A DNA stretch of 64,000 bases, from NCBI GenBank assembly GCA_030062745.1, contig CP099841.1, forward strand, positions 29,763,398-29,827,397, read 5' to 3'. Of the stretch, positions 35,816 through 48,017 are shown one piece after another. The position numbers were made by a program, and so were the translations under genes. A model generated the notes under the pieces. The model was not told the DNA's origin. It did not search any database and worked only from the letters and a program-made list of their open reading frames with translations. This DNA is from Capitulum mitella (Eukaryota; Arthropoda; Thecostraca; Pollicipedomorpha; Pollicipedidae). How positions within the stretch are numbered: the stretch's first letter is position 1; the number at the start of each line of letters is the position of its first letter.

Positions 35816-37606
35816 CGACCTGGCGCTGACCCCAAGAGAAGGGCCCGATGGGCGGACGATGCACTCAAAGTCCGAACAGTCTGTCCCTTTCACAATCTGC
35901 TCAGTCCTCTGCCACTGGTGGTCGTCCGGTTCCCGGCGAGCTCGCGACGGTGCACTAACGGTCCGGTGTTGTTTTGGCTGCAGTACGCCGACGTCCCGCA
36001 GTTCGATGCACTCTGCTGGGAGCTCGCTGATCGATCCTCGGACATACTTGCACATGGTTTGCTGATGGACGACGGCTTTCTTTTTGCGGCGTCTGCAGCC
36101 GGCCAGCGCGCTGCGTGACGGAAAAGTTGCTCCCGAAGATCACGGATCACCAGGAAAGGCCGCCAGCGGCCGCGGGTAGCGGAGACCGATCACAAAAGCC
36201 CGTCGCCGTGCAGAGGAGGCGACTGAGTGCAGAGGAGCGGAGGCGTCGTGCGGCGACGCTCTCCGGCGATGAGTGGCACGGCCGAGATCAGGCGAAAGCG
36301 TCACGAGCCGGGGAGTGAGATCGGACCAGACGGTGCGGCTTGCCAACCTTCTTACTGATGCGCTGAGCCGGTTCGCTACTGAAGCCCAACGGATCGTCAA
36401 AACACCTGTCAGCGTAGTACTCTGGAGGTAAATCAGACATTGTCCTGAGCTTCTGTAAGCTAAATGCTTGCAGCACTTCAGCAGCGCAGTTCCGAGCAAG
36501 TGGCCAGTCCTGTGCTCGAAGCTGCCCGTGCTCGATTCTGTGTGGAAGGGGTGAGGACGGCGCCCGCCGGCTCGGACCAGGCTGGCAGTGCGCCGGTCAG
36601 CGGCTGCCCGGATGGACCGCTGGCCGGCCGGCCGGTTTTTTTGCCGGGATGCTGCAGCGTGGTGCCGGCAGGCGCTGCGGAGCTCCGCCCCGCCGGCTGA
36701 CGTCACAGGCCTCGCCGGCAGCCGGCCGCCGCTCTTTGTCCGGGGCTGGCCGGCTGCCGGCGCAGAGCACCCTCGTTGCACCCCTCGCCGCGGCTGCAAT
36801 TAGCTCTGTACGCATCAGGGTATTGGCCCGAGCCTGTCGGGTCATCAGCACGCGGTGGGAGGGCACCGTCTCTGCCGAGCGCCGCCCGGACCGCACGGAG
36901 CGGGCGTTCATCCGAGGACCGGCTGGGAGCGCCGGCCTCTCCTGAATGCCGGTCGGTGCACGTGTGCCGGCTGGGGCACGCGTGGTGCGGCAGCTCACCC
37001 CGGCTATTGCGGACCGATTCATTGGACATGCATGTCGTCTGCGTTAGATGCCGCACATGTTGTAAGATGCGTTGTCGGGCTCCTCAGCAGACCATCAGTC
37101 TGTGCAGGGTCAGACGGCTTAACCTATGCGCTCAGCAAGCACAAAGCATCTCAAAGCATGCGCCGCGTTTGTTAATCCTTGCGATGGGATCGTGCGCTCA
37201 CAGAAGGCTGCAAATACTGCGTATCACTTCCATAGCCGCCAGCCAAGGCCTTAGCCCGGGAGAAAAAGGCAGCGAGGGAGCCTGGCGTGACTGGCATCTC
37301 CTGGATAATCCCCGCGCGCCCTTGGTTTTCGTTTCCTGTCCGTCAGACTTTCCGTTTCTAGTTACGGCATGGAGCGCATACCGCATCCGACTCACTAAAC
37401 GAGGTATCAGGCGCGCAGAATGAGCGTTTTCACGACCTCATGACAAAGGGTGCCCTCCTTCTCGGAATGTTACTTTTCCCGTATAATTTTCTCGCTCCAT
37501 AATCCCGGGGCCATAACTCGTCCAGAGCCGGCCGGACAATCGGGGGGCGTGGCCGGGCCGAGCGGCACAAAAACTCGGCCAGGGGACAAAGGTGGTGCGG
37601 CGGTGA
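35816..37606. other. GC-rich region, no supported exon
   Basis: CpG-dense sequence from 35816 to about 36980, then more ordinary sequence to 37500. Overlapping frames reach 219 codons (minus 36140-36799) and 215 codons (plus 36776-37423). Their translations are arginine, proline and alanine-rich with no domains, as expected from base composition. Nothing else is identified. Confidence 0.35.
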
Positions 37607-37760
37607 CCAGAGCAGAGCCAGGCCGCTCCCTGACTAGAGATGGTGGCCAGAGCAGAGCCGGGCCGCGCTCTGACTAGAAATGGTAACCCGAGCAGAGCCG
37701 GGCCGCGCTCTGACCAGAGATGGTGGCCAGAGCAGAGCTGGGCCGCGCTCTGAATCGGTA
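37607..37760 (+). repeat. 40-bp minisatellite, four copies
   Basis: Units start with C(C/A)(A/C)GAGCAGAGCCGGGCCGC-type sequence at 37607, 37647, 37687 and 37727, an exact 40-bp period. Each ends in a TGACTAGAGATGGTG-like segment. Only a few substitutions separate copies. Confidence 0.9.
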
Positions 37761-38989
37761 CCTCCCGGCCTCCGTCCTGGCGATGGAGGGGGTTGGCGGA
37801 GTATGCTCAACACCTGGTTCGGCGAGCGCTCGTGGAGGACTGTAGGCTCGGTTCTCGCCTTGGAAAGGGGTCAGCTCAGTGGCTGTCGGGGCCAGACCGG
37901 CTGCCGGGCGCCAGGGCCCGCCTGAACTCTCGCCGTCAGACAATGGATCTCCGGTTGCGGAGCTGCGGCAAGGCGGCCATTTTGAGCGGCCGTCCGCGGA
38001 AGTCGGGCGCCGCCCTGGTCGGCGGCACGTCCGCCGCGACGTCCCCTCCAGCGGTCTGTCCCTCTGTTACTACCTCCCTGTCTCGATGTCACCCCTCCCC
38101 CGGGCGGCGTTCCGAACAGCAGTCTGTCTTGACGTCACTCCCTCCCCCGCGTGACCGACAGCGTCTGCCGTCCAATGAGCCGGGATGCAGCAATACGGCG
38201 GTGGCACACGGCTTTCAATTAGCCGAGGCGTAATAGTACCTAGAACCTCACCCGGGAGCCGCCGCTCCATTCATTGACCGAGACGAAATCTCATAACCAC
38301 TGCAAGGTGGCGGGTTTGAATGCTGTAGCGTGCAAGGCTTCGACGAATGGGTGCAGGTTTGTTCTGGCGCCATTTCAGAAAATATATCTTGAGCAAAACT
38401 GCAAAATGCTTCGCTGGTATGCTTTTTTGCCACAGTTCATACTATCACTGGCTTGATCTTTGGGTTCGTACGTGACTAATGTTATGTACCGTAGCGCACT
38501 TTCTTTTAAGGTCTTCCGGGCAATATTTCATTGTACAGCATAAGTGGCGCAACTCTAGCTTTGTTCCTGTTTAGTTACGGATGTTAACACTCACGCTTTG
38601 GTGTTTTTTTTTTTGGGGGGGGGGGCATGAATATCAACGCATTACCTCTCATCGATAAGCTAGAGCACCATCAAATAAACCGTTGATACATTTTGGTAAG
38701 GTTTAATCATTCAAGCTTGTAATTAACAAGCTTTATCTCGGCCATAAACATCTGAAACTACGCACAGCCTCTGGACCGGGCCGCGGCCACCCGCGCCGTC
38801 TCCGCCGCGGCATGTGTGGCGTTTCCGGCGCGGCATGCGGAACGTTTCCGGCGCGGCGACCAAAGTGCTCGTGCTTTCGCGGACCGTGAGAGCCCGGCGC
38901 AGCGGCCGGAGGGTGCCGGCAGGCCCGGGTCGGCAGGTGCCGGGATTCCCAGGCGGACGTCTGCTGTGGCTGCTGCTCTCAAGGTTTGT
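37761..38989. other. intergenic, GC-rich then ordinary, with a T/G homopolymer junction
   Basis: GC-rich until about 38260. A run of about 10 T followed by about 11 G lies at 38604-38624. A short GC-rich island occupies 38765-38960. Open frames lack domains. Confidence 0.35.
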
Positions 38990-39245
38990 GTTTGATTCAT
39001 CTTAGGTGAATCGATCCACCTGGTGCACTGAAATGGAAATCAGTTCTGAATTTGATTAAAAGCAGCTGCACGAAAAATGAATCGATCCAGTTTTGATTCA
39101 GCGGTGATTGAACGGAGGCAAGTCTGTGATTCAGTTATGATTTCAATTTACTACGGTTTTTATTTGAATCAATGCTGATTCCGATTCACGATGAACATGC
39201 GAAAGCACTGAATCGATTCGGAATCGATTCGAATCGATCCAGAAT
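38990..39245. repeat. GAATCGATTC palindrome cluster
   Basis: Words such as GAATCGATCC, TGATTCAG, TTTGATT and the palindrome GAATCGATTC recur in both orientations. The densest run is at 39208-39243, with three overlapping AATCGATTC-type sites in a row. The block is AT-leaning between GC-rich flanks. It is probably a decayed, self-complementary repeat or MITE. A weaker similar cluster is at 13950-14085. Confidence 0.55.
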
Positions 39246-40380
39246 CAAGCATAAGTCTGCTTCTGTCTGATGCTGGTGCGCGTCGCCTGTCAAGAGCGAT
39301 TGAAAAGCGACGTACTGTGACCACCAGCTGCCGGTCAGCGACGGATGAAGAGGCTACCCTGACCCCAGGCCGCAGCTGGGCGTCGATCGGCGGCCGGTGG
39401 CGTGCCGACAGCTGCACGTCACGGTGCGGCTCGGCGGCGGCCGGTGGGCCGCGGCGGTCCGGCACCCGTCCCTGAGCCGGTGGTCACGCCGCTGGCGGGG
39501 TCCCGGAGACTGCCGCCCCGTGAGTCACCGTCGGGCCGCGCGCCATCGCCGCCCAGATGCGCAGTCTCCGGTGTTACCGTGCTGTGAGTCGCTGCTATCG
39601 CCGGGGCCGCCTGGATCCGTCCCGGCAGAGGAGCTGGCCGGCGGCGCCGGGCCGGGCGGTTAACCGCGCGGGGCCGGCCAGGCCGTGACGTGGCGTCCGT
39701 TGAGCCGGCGCCGCGCGGGGGCTGGTTCGGCCGTGAGGCGCCAGGCTCCATCGGTGGCACCGCGGGCGGCGTTTGTGTGTGTGCCTGCGTGGGTGTGCGG
39801 GCAGCCCGGGCCCAGGCCGTGCGGAGGATCCGCACAGCGTCCCGCTCGCCCGGTGTCTGGCTGCGGGCCGCGGCCGGCTCAGGCGGCCCGCCCGGCCGTT
39901 CTGCACGCCGCCGCGCGCCGAGATAATTACAGGCTGGCCGGCCGTGGGAAAACGCGCCACCTCGAGCAGCGAGCGGCGCGTTCGCCGCACGTGAGGCGCG
40001 TTTGTCGACTTAAGCTACAGGGATGGCACGATGCACGGGCTGCAGAACTCTTCCTGAGACACACAACAGTGCCTGTTGTTTTGCAAGCCCGACGTCGCGG
40101 GACGCTGCACGAGTCTCGGCCAAATAAGGTGCGAGCAGGTTTCCACGTCATCGACTTTCCACTCAGCCCCTCAGCCCGTCACTTTCCTGGCGCGCTGAGT
40201 GCGCGACGGCCTCACGAGGCGGCTCCTCCAGTCGGGGCAGGGCCTGGTGCCGCTGCCGGCGGCCGCGGCCGCGGCTCGCTGTCCAGACCATGGGACCAGC
40301 CGGCGGCGGCCGGCCGCGCCGCTCCTCAAGGTCCCGGTGGGTGGGAACGGACGTCACTTCGGCCGCGCCGCCGGCCAGCC
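39246..40380. other. GC-rich region, no supported exon
   Basis: CpG-dense sequence with long arginine, proline and alanine-rich frames on both strands (up to 240 codons at 39685-40407 plus). These have no domains and run into the minisatellite, so they are treated as composition effects. It may be an unmethylated CpG island. Confidence 0.35.
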
Positions 40381-40985
40381 GTCCCCCCCCCCGCCCGGCC
40401 AGACTGACTGATCAGCCTTCCCCCCGCCCGGCCAGACTCACTGATCAGCCCCCCCCGCCCGGCCAGACTGACTGATCAGCCTTCCCCCCGCCCGGCCAGA
40501 CTCACTGATCAGCCCCCCCCCGCCCGGCCATGACTCAGCCCCCCCCGCCCGGCCAGACTCACTGATCAGCCTTCCCCCGCCCGGCCAGACTCACTGATCA
40601 GCCCCCCCCGCCCGGCCAGACTCACTGATCAGCCAGCCTCCCCCGTCCGGCCAGACTAGCTGATCAGCCTCCCCCGCCCGGCCAGACTAGCTGATCAGCC
40701 TCCCCCGCCCGGCCAGACTGACTGATCAGCCTTCCCCCGCTCGGCCAGACTAGCTGATCAGCCTCCCCCGCTGGGCCAGACTAGCTGATCAGCCTCCCCC
40801 GCCCGGCCAGACTGACTGATCAGCCTTCCCCCCGCCCGGCCAGACTCACTGATCAGCCCCCCCCCCGCCCGGCCAGACTGACTGATCAGCCAGCCTCCTC
40901 CGCCCGGCCAGACTAGCTGATCAGCCTCCCCCGCCCGGCCAGACTAGCTGATCAGCCTCCCCCGCCCGGCCAGACTGACCAGTCC
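40381..40985 (+). repeat. ~33-bp minisatellite, about 18 copies
   Basis: The unit is approximately CGCCCGGCCAGACTNACTGA followed by TCAGCC and a C-run of variable length (4-9). Copy length therefore varies between about 29 and 34 bp. Nearly every copy carries the palindrome TGATCA. Variants with TAGCTGATCA and with an extra CAGC appear in the second half, so at least two sub-families are interleaved. Confidence 0.95.
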
Positions 40986-41850
40986 GACTGCTCGGCCGGC
41001 CGCTGTGGGGTGGGGGGGAGATGTCAGTGGTGCAGGGTGAGGCTCAGAAGGTTGGGGCATGCTCTAATTAGATGAGATGGTATTTGACAAAACAATTAAC
41101 TGCGGGACAAGGAGTTCTGACCAGTTTGTAGTCCAAACTTGACAGACGGCCCACGTGATGCAAAAACCTTGGAGCGGATCCAGAATTTCCTGGGAGATGG
41201 AATGGGGGAGGGCGAGGAGTGATAAGGGTGAAAGGTGCATGAAATGTTTAAGAGGAGAAATGTATTTTTTTCTTCCAAGAACGCAGCCTGGACTGGAGAG
41301 CATTCGCCTTTGATGTACCTTTGTTGAAATCAGGTCCGTGCTATCCTTTTCCACTCATGTTTTCTGTCAAGCTAGCGACCGTGCGCGGTTTTATAATAAT
41401 CAAGACTAACCTGCGTCATTATGTTTAATTTGCAAGCTGCAACCACGCCTAACCGTAACCCAGATGACGGAGTGGACCATCAAAACATGTTAAATTATAC
41501 AGTGCTAAGCTTTCCTTAAGCTCTCTTTGCGTTTATTGTGAGGCCCTGAAGAGCCGATAAAGATGCATGATGGAGTTGAGAACACGGAGGATCAGCCGCG
41601 GTGTTAATAGGCTTCTTTAACATGTAAGCCACAGGAGCTATTGTGGCTACAGCACACGAGAACACATTGCCCAGGAAATTCTGGTCCATCTGCCATCTGA
41701 CATCCACACGGCATTGGTGACGTGACCTTGCCTTGCCCGTTTTCCTGTGACACATTCTGTTCTGCTAGAAGGCGAAGACAAAGTGTCCGCTTGCCGCCGC
41801 CTGAAGTTCCTTTGTCCCGCTGATTGGCTGTTTGCGGCGCCGTCCAGAAA
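40986..41850. other. intergenic, nothing recognised
   Basis: Ordinary composition with frames under 140 codons and no domains. No repeats were seen. Confidence 0.3.
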
Positions 41851-42033
41851 TGGACAGCCTGAATGGGGCTGGCCTTGCGGGCCGTATCCAGGCGCCGGGT
41901 CGTCGCCCGCGGCGGCGGCGCGCCGGCCCGGCCCGAGTACATGCCGAGCGTCCCGGCGGCGCCGGCGCGCCGCCCCGGCCTGAGGACAGGCCCAGCGCCC
42001 TGTGACCCCACCAGAGAACAAGCCCTGCGGCCC

Positions 42034-42090
42034 GGCCTGAGAACAGGCCCAGGTCTGAGGACAGGCCTAGGTCTGAGGACAGGCCCAGCG
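42034..42090 (+). repeat. 18-bp minisatellite, about three copies
   Basis: The unit AGGTCTGAGGACAGGCC(C/T) starts at 42051 and 42069, with a diverged copy before it from about 42033. The period is 18 bp. Confidence 0.8.
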
Positions 42091-42256
42091 TCCCGGCGGT
42101 CGCCCGGTGCCGCCGTCTGCAGGTGATACGGCCGCCACGCACCGCCACCGTCCTTCCGGTGAAACGGAGAGTGGCCGGACGGCGACTGGTGGTGCGCCGC
42201 GCGTCTGGCGGCCGGCCGACTTCAGGCGGACCAAAACCGGTCCGTTCCGGTCCTGC

Positions 42257-42365
42257 GGCTCGGTGAGGGCCGGCCCGGCTCCGGGGCTCGGTGAGGGTTG
42301 CTCCAGACGCGGGGCTCTGTGAGGCCCGGTCCTGGTCCGGGGCTCCGTGAGGGCTTGCTGCGATT
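42257..42365 (+). repeat. 28-bp minisatellite, four copies
   Basis: The word GGCTC(C/G/T)GTGAGG starts at 42257, 42285, 42313 and 42341, an exact 28-bp period. More variable CCGG-rich spacers lie between. Confidence 0.85.
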
Positions 42366-43320
42366 CGGACGGGCTCCAGCGTTGCGCAAACTCCGGTCGG
42401 TGTCCTGGTCAGCCAGCGGCAGCGAGGCCAGTCCGGAGGTGCTGGGCGTGGTCCCGATTCCATGGGAGAGTCGCTGGCCAGCTCGCCGGCGGCGTGATGT
42501 TTCGCGGCAGCCTCCGGCCGAGCGGCGGCGACCGCCAGGCACACACGTATGGCGCGCTCATAATGGGCCAATTACGTCCGTCGACCTTGAAATCGACGGT
42601 GGCTGCTCTTGTGTCCGCCACCTGCGCAACAATGAGTTCCTGGTTCAATGGATCACTCACGTCAACGCGCTTCCGCGCTCTTGCCCGGCCCGAACACAAA
42701 GCTGTTTTTCGTCGCCGCCCAGCCATAGTTCGCAGGGCCTGATACACGAACGCCATCCGGTTTGGTTATGGTGACAGTTGATGTTCGCTGTGGCTGCGAG
42801 TCGAGCTGATAGCCTCGTCAGCGTTCTAATTTTTGGTGGCGCCCGAGATACGGGGCCGATACTAACGCGCGATTAAAACCAGTTCGAAACCCTCCGACGC
42901 GTAACTAAGCAACCTTCGACAAGCAAAGATGGTTCTTGCCATGCAACACCCACCTCCCCAGCTATTCCCGAAAATTCCGCGCATCAATCGGAAGATGAAT
43001 GGCATAATTCCACCGCAGGCGCCACTCCGAGCCCAGCACCGACGGCCGCCAAACGCCGCAAGAATGCCTTTCTTCCGGCGGGGGCGGGGGCGGCGGCGAA
43101 ATGGCGGCTCCGGCTCCCACGTCATTGGGATGTCACCTTGCCCCGGCCGGTGCCATCCATGGCGTTGGCGGCCGCTGCGCCACCTCGTGCAGCACGGCTC
43201 GAAGGCCGTGACGGGCAGGGCGGAGCGTACACGGGGTGCCGCTGCCCGGTGCCGGACGCGTCACGTGGCCGGACGCGCGCTGCGTCACGCCGCGCACATA
43301 CGCCGAGTGACGGTGACGGT

Positions 43321-44234
43321 GTGCAGAGCGTTGGTAAACGGTGGTTGGATTGCTTCACTCTGTGGAGGTGCCCTCCTGGTCGCGGGCGTTGGGCTCGCCA
43401 TCTGGAGGCTGGAGATTGGATGAGACGGTGAGACGGCTTCGGAAAACGAGGCTAGTCTCACTGTTAATAAAAAAAACAGCATAGATAGACAGAGAGTGAT
43501 GTTAGAAAGGATGTCAACGTCCAAAGTCTACATCGGCATTTACATTGGAAACGATGGCAATGTTCGCATCAGCAGCTGGATCGGCAATAAGACCATGTTT
43601 GATGTCTTAGATCTAATGAGTTTAACCTCGAATCTACCATTTCACCATATCTTTTCACCACATCTGCCACAGTTTTCCTAACGGAAATATGCTGGAAGCT
43701 CCAAGACCCATTGTGACTACCGGCCGCCATGGCGATGGCGCTTCCAGCAAAGGTTCCGAATAACAACCGAAAAAACAAATGCTCGGGATGCCAGGGTGTC
43801 TCTCACTGCAATGGCATCCGGCTTGGCCGCATGATGGCATATCTGTAATGCGTCTTTTTCTGCCGAGATCGTCCTCAGGGTCTCGGCCAGCCAATATGGA
43901 TCTCGTAAACAGCCGGCATGAATAGGATACGGAATTTGTGATCTCCAAGGCGGAGTGCAGCGCTTCCAGTTCTTTTGTTAAAAAGAAGAAAAAAAAAACG
44001 AAAAAGGCAACGTATTTATCACGGTCCTGCGAGTGGAATTGTGCAATAGATCATACGCTTCGTGTACCGAAGGATTCTTCACCAAGAGGATTTTTCTATA
44101 ACAATGCAAGAGGCGCAGTTTGCAGATTTTCAAGGTCACTTTGCACCAGTCATCGCGACACGCAAGGTCCTTGCAGGCTAACGGGCTTCTGGAACACTCA
44201 TCAGAACACGCCGGAAAAATCGACCTAGCTGGCC
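43321..44234. other. intergenic, A-rich run
   Basis: An A-rich purine run lies at about 43980-44005. Short frames only, and no recognisable gene. Confidence 0.3.
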
Positions 44235-44438
44235 ATGGAAAACGAGAGTGACGTCATTTTTTCCCAACTTGTACGTTACACGGATGACAAGGAAAGACTA
44301 AGACTTGTTTTAGGTAGCATCAAGGAAAGGGCCAAGACTGGTGGACCTTGCGTCCATCTTTCCTATTATCTTAACATACCTAATGAATTCCTGGCACAAC
44401 CGATATTCCTGCCCGATTATGCCATTGGCCATACCTGA
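44235..44438 (+). CDS. hypothetical small open frame, 67 codons
   Basis: The frame starts in a good Kozak-like context (GGCCATGG) and stops at 44436. The translation has balanced composition with no low complexity: an acidic/charged N-terminal half (YTDDKERLRLVLGSIKERAK) and a hydrophobic C-terminal half. No domain, signal peptide or membrane helix is evident, and no splice or polyadenylation context supports it. It could be a chance frame or part of an unrecognised exon. Confidence 0.2.
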   Translation: MENESDVIFSQLVRYTDDKERLRLVLGSIKERAKTGGPCVHLSYYLNIPNEFLAQPIFLPDYAIGHT

Positions 44439-45930
44439 CTTAACCAACACATAGATACTTACATGTCCTTCTGGCGTTTAGATTCTTTTGTTGATTAATC
44501 GAGCAGTCCAGTTTTCACACAGAGCTGCGCGCCATTAGGCTCGGCGTCCAATGTTAAACAGTCGCGCCGGGGTGACATGGGCAAGGTAGAGGCGGAGAAC
44601 GCCGGCGTCCGTAGGCGCCGAGCGCCAGGTCGAGGTTGAGTGCTGAATTGCACAACCGTCTGGAGCTCAGCGTGGGCAGCGGGCCCCGGCCGCGCTGGGA
44701 ACGGACCAGCTGGCAACGGAGGGCCGACCTCTGCTCGGGAGCCGCCGGCGGAGAAGGCGGCCTCCGGACGGCCTGCGCGTCGTCCCGTCCTGTGCCCGGC
44801 TGAAGAGAGCCGCCCGCTGACCGTCCGAGGCTTGTCGTCATGAACGGCAACGCTCCATAGTTATGCCGCATGACCGCGCTGTCGACTTGCCCTAGGGCCC
44901 ACATAACTAGGTAATATTCGGATTAAGGGTTTTTCCGTTGCCAATAAAACAGAGTAGAAAAAATTTCAGCAGACTGCGTTGTAGCCGAGACTGTGAAAGG
45001 TTCGCATTTGGAACTCGCAAAAAACCTATTACTTCCAGAATGGCGATGTCCAGACCACATTATGATCCGCTATGACCTGTTATGATCCGTTATGATTCGC
45101 GACCAAATTTAGAACCGGGGCCGAAGAACGCGAATATCATTTTCTTCGTGTGAGCCCTCGTTTGACGTAGGCGATAGGAACCGTCAAGCCCTGCTCATCA
45201 GCCGAAGACCGAGGATACCGATAGGTGGATACCGCATCCTGCCCGGAGGGAGACTTGACCTGGCGGATACGTCACCCCGCCTGGAGGGGGACTCGAATGA
45301 GCAGTGGTGCAGCACGCCCCGTCATGAGACAGAAAATGAAATAAAGAGAGACAGGGGGAGGAAGAGAGGCACGGTCAGGGGAGGAAAGAACACATGGAGG
45401 ACTGCAAATGGTTTGCTCATGCCATACGTATCACCCAGTCGACTTTGGTTTACCACAAATGCGTAGCCTAAGCGAGCACTTCGACTGGTCACCTGCATTG
45501 GCAGCTTATCGGCAGCAACGCACAACACACGGCACACCAGGAGATGGAACGATCCCATTTTCCTGAGCATACGCTGGGCTTAGCATGCTTGGAACATTTG
45601 TCTCTTGGCCGACATTTATTCGCAAGACGTTAGGCACACTAGAATGGTATACATATTAAGAGCAACTGTTCGTGTAGTATAACCACGAAGTGGGTTTTAC
45701 AAAATTGTGGAAAGCATCATATGCCAGGTTGGTCGCGGAAGCCATGTGGGGCAGTGCTCCACCCCGTGCCAGGCCCGTGTGGACACGAAAGGCCTCGCTG
45801 GACGAGAACGGAGCTGCTTCATTAACTGGGGGAAGCCGCGAACCAGTTTTGGGCCACACCGGCACCGGATTCGTGAGTGAAACGTGGCGCGCGCGGCGAT
45901 CACATGCGGCTTCGGAGACGGGCCTCGTGC
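44439..45930. other. intergenic with a small degenerate TATGATCCG repeat
   Basis: A GC-rich patch lies at 44560-44840. At about 45059-45100 the words TTATGATCCG, CTATGACC, TTATGATCCG and TTATGATTCG follow one another at about 11-bp spacing. A purine-rich tract is at 45330-45390. No gene is supported. Confidence 0.35.
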
Positions 45931-45939
45931 TGATTAATT

Positions 45940-46540
45940 AGTGGCCCCACCGGCTCCGGCTCCGGCTCCGGCTCCGGTAACGGCCGCAGCGCCGAAAGAT
46001 GAGCCGATCCGGTTTCGGCCACCTGGCCTAGCGCTGTGCGGCTGCCTTCCCCATCCCTCCACCACGGGCAACCTGGCCGTCCACCGGCGCAGCCCAGCAC
46101 TTCACCGGGGGCAGCCCGGCCCTCCATCGGGGCAGCCCGGCCGTCCACCGGGACAGCCTGTGGTGGGGCGAGCCATGGTGATTGTCCCAGCCGCAGGGCA
46201 GGCGGTGACCTCGGTAATCGTGGCCCGTGTCGCAGCTGGTGCGCCGGGAGAGAGTGAGCTGTTCTCATTCGCCCCGTGCAAATGCAGTCGGCGCGGGCCG
46301 GTGCCCAGCGGCGCCGGTCGGCCGGGAGTCGGGGGCCGGCCCGGTGTGGAACGGCGGCCGGCCGCGGCTGCCGGCGGTTCGACCGGCCTGGCGTGCAGCA
46401 GCTGCCCGTCAGGCCGCACCTGTCCCCCGCTACATCCGCCGCGCGGCCCGGCGTGGCCCCTGGAGTGTGACGGAGCAGTGTTGCGCCACCTCACCTCCAG
46501 CACCGTGCTTCCTCCCGTCTGACGCTGCACGACACAAACA
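45940..46540. other. GC-rich island with (CCGGCT)n and a 21-bp repeat
   Basis: A CCGGCT hexamer run of about four and a half copies lies at 45951-45978. A 21-bp repeat (GCAGCCCGGCC(C/G)TCCA(T/C)CG-like) has starts at about 46090, 46111, 46132 and 46153. Frames up to 193 codons are low-complexity and cross the repeats. No exon is supported. Confidence 0.6.
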
Positions 46541-48017
46541 TCGCTTTTCAGCATGCTTCCTCCGGCTCAGCTGAAGTTCTACAAGTGCTGAACTCTTACT
46601 TTTGCATGCCTAGATCATTATGTGTATCCTTAGAGCGACCTCTGTAGTTTCAACATGGACGATGATGAACATGGTCAATTCTTGGAGGTGTCATAGCTGA
46701 ATGACTCGTAACATTTCAGTTCCTTATTCTCTTTGAAAAATGCGGGATTTTCCAGTGTGACAGAACGACTCCTTTGGATGTTTACGGACCCTTCATGTCT
46801 TCTGCGGCTTAAGCCAGCCCCCTGGATCCTATCGACCTTCGTCAACACGACACGATAAATCCAGGAAAAAACCGCTGATTGTGGAAAGGAAACAATGACC
46901 AATACATTTTTTGCCACGAGCAGGTTCCAAGATATCGTATTGCGCAGTATGTATTTGTTTTCGTGCATTGATAAACTGTAGTATGGTTCCAGACCCATGC
47001 TTATTTAGTTATCTCAGCCTGAACCAGCTATAGCAAATTTATTTCTGGACCAATTAGGGTCTACCGAACACTTTGTGAAGGAAAGGTAAACAGCGAGCAA
47101 GTGTTTTGGTAAACGGTATTCACCGGGCGGGAGGTGTCATCGTTGATTCGCTGCTGGTTGCTCGGAAGGTGTCCGGCTGGCGTCAAAGTCCAGGTCTGGG
47201 TCCGGGTCTGGGTCCAGGCTGAGCGGTCGCGCTGCGGCACAGATCTGCACTGGCCGGTCCCGCAGCTTTCGTGTCGCAACCCAGCGAGCAGCCCGCCTGA
47301 GGCCGACAGTGGTCTCGCGTGGGCCGCTCGGTGCCGGCCGTCGGCCTAATCGGCTCTGACGACGGCCGCCGGACGAGGGCCGCGGAGCGGACACTGCGTC
47401 CACGGCGTCGCCGCCGCTCGGACCGCCGATCCATAGGACGTCACCTGCGACTCACCAGGTGGCGCTGGCATTTTAATACAGTCACGCTCACTGATCGATG
47501 CCATGGACCGACCAGCCTGTTGTTTGTTGGGCTTGCATGTTGCCATGGCGACCGGGCACCACGCCGCCGGGCCGGACAAGGTCGCGTCGTCGGCGTTCGC
47601 CGCGGGCGGCGGTACACGTGAGTCGGACAGAGTCGGGGAGCGGCCGACAGGTGGCCCGGAGTCTCCGGGGAGTTCGGGGGAATCCGGCCAACGGGCTCGA
47701 TGAGCGGCTCGCGTGCCGCGCGGGCTTTGTGGCGAATCGCTGCTGTGAGCGCCGGCTGGGCCGAATACTGCTCGCTGGTGCGCCCGCCGGCCGATACGTG
47801 GAAAGTGGCCTGGTCGGTGACGTCGACTGGTGACGTGACGAGCGCTGGTGCTCCTCCGCAGCGGCGCTCACCGGCCGACCGGTACCGGCGGCCGCTAGCC
47901 TGCGTCACGTGACCCGTTCCCCGGACTCCGACTGGTCCGCGCTCGCCCCCCGGCCGGCCGGCTGAGGCCGCCGCCGCCCTGCAGACGCCGTCGCTGACGC
48001 TGTGTCCGCCCCGACAG
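46541..48017. other. upstream region of the SEA-protein exon; GC-rich from 47150
   Basis: 46541-47130 is ordinary sequence with no gene. From about 47150 to 48017 the DNA is CpG-rich and leads directly into the first recognised exon of the membrane-protein gene. An ATG in good context (GCCATGG) at 47545 opens 24 GC3-rich codons ending at a GTGAGT donor-like site at 47618. Its phase does not match the downstream exon. The island is a plausible promoter or 5'-exon area, but no transcription start can be set. Confidence 0.35.

Larger units (their letters stand above)
41851..43320. other. GC-rich region containing two small minisatellites
   Basis: CpG-dense sequence that includes the arrays at 42034-42090 and 42257-42365. 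A 268-codon minus-strand frame (41765-42571) crosses both arrays and has a low-complexity translation, so it is not called as a gene. No exon with splice support was found. Confidence 0.35.

Noticed and set aside
39685..40407. 240-codon plus-strand frame
   Set aside because: The translation is arginine, proline and alanine-rich low complexity in a CpG-dense block, with equally long frames on the other strand. It is explained by composition.
41765..42571. 268-codon minus-strand frame
   Set aside because: It crosses two minisatellites and its translation repeats with them. It is a composition and repeat artefact.
47545..47617. Candidate first coding exon: ATG in GCCATGG context, 24 GC3-rich codons, then a GTGAGT donor-like site
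   Set aside because: It would end one base into a codon, while every usable acceptor before the 48018 exon (47984, 48017, 48020) needs a phase-0 partner. Joining it would break the frame.
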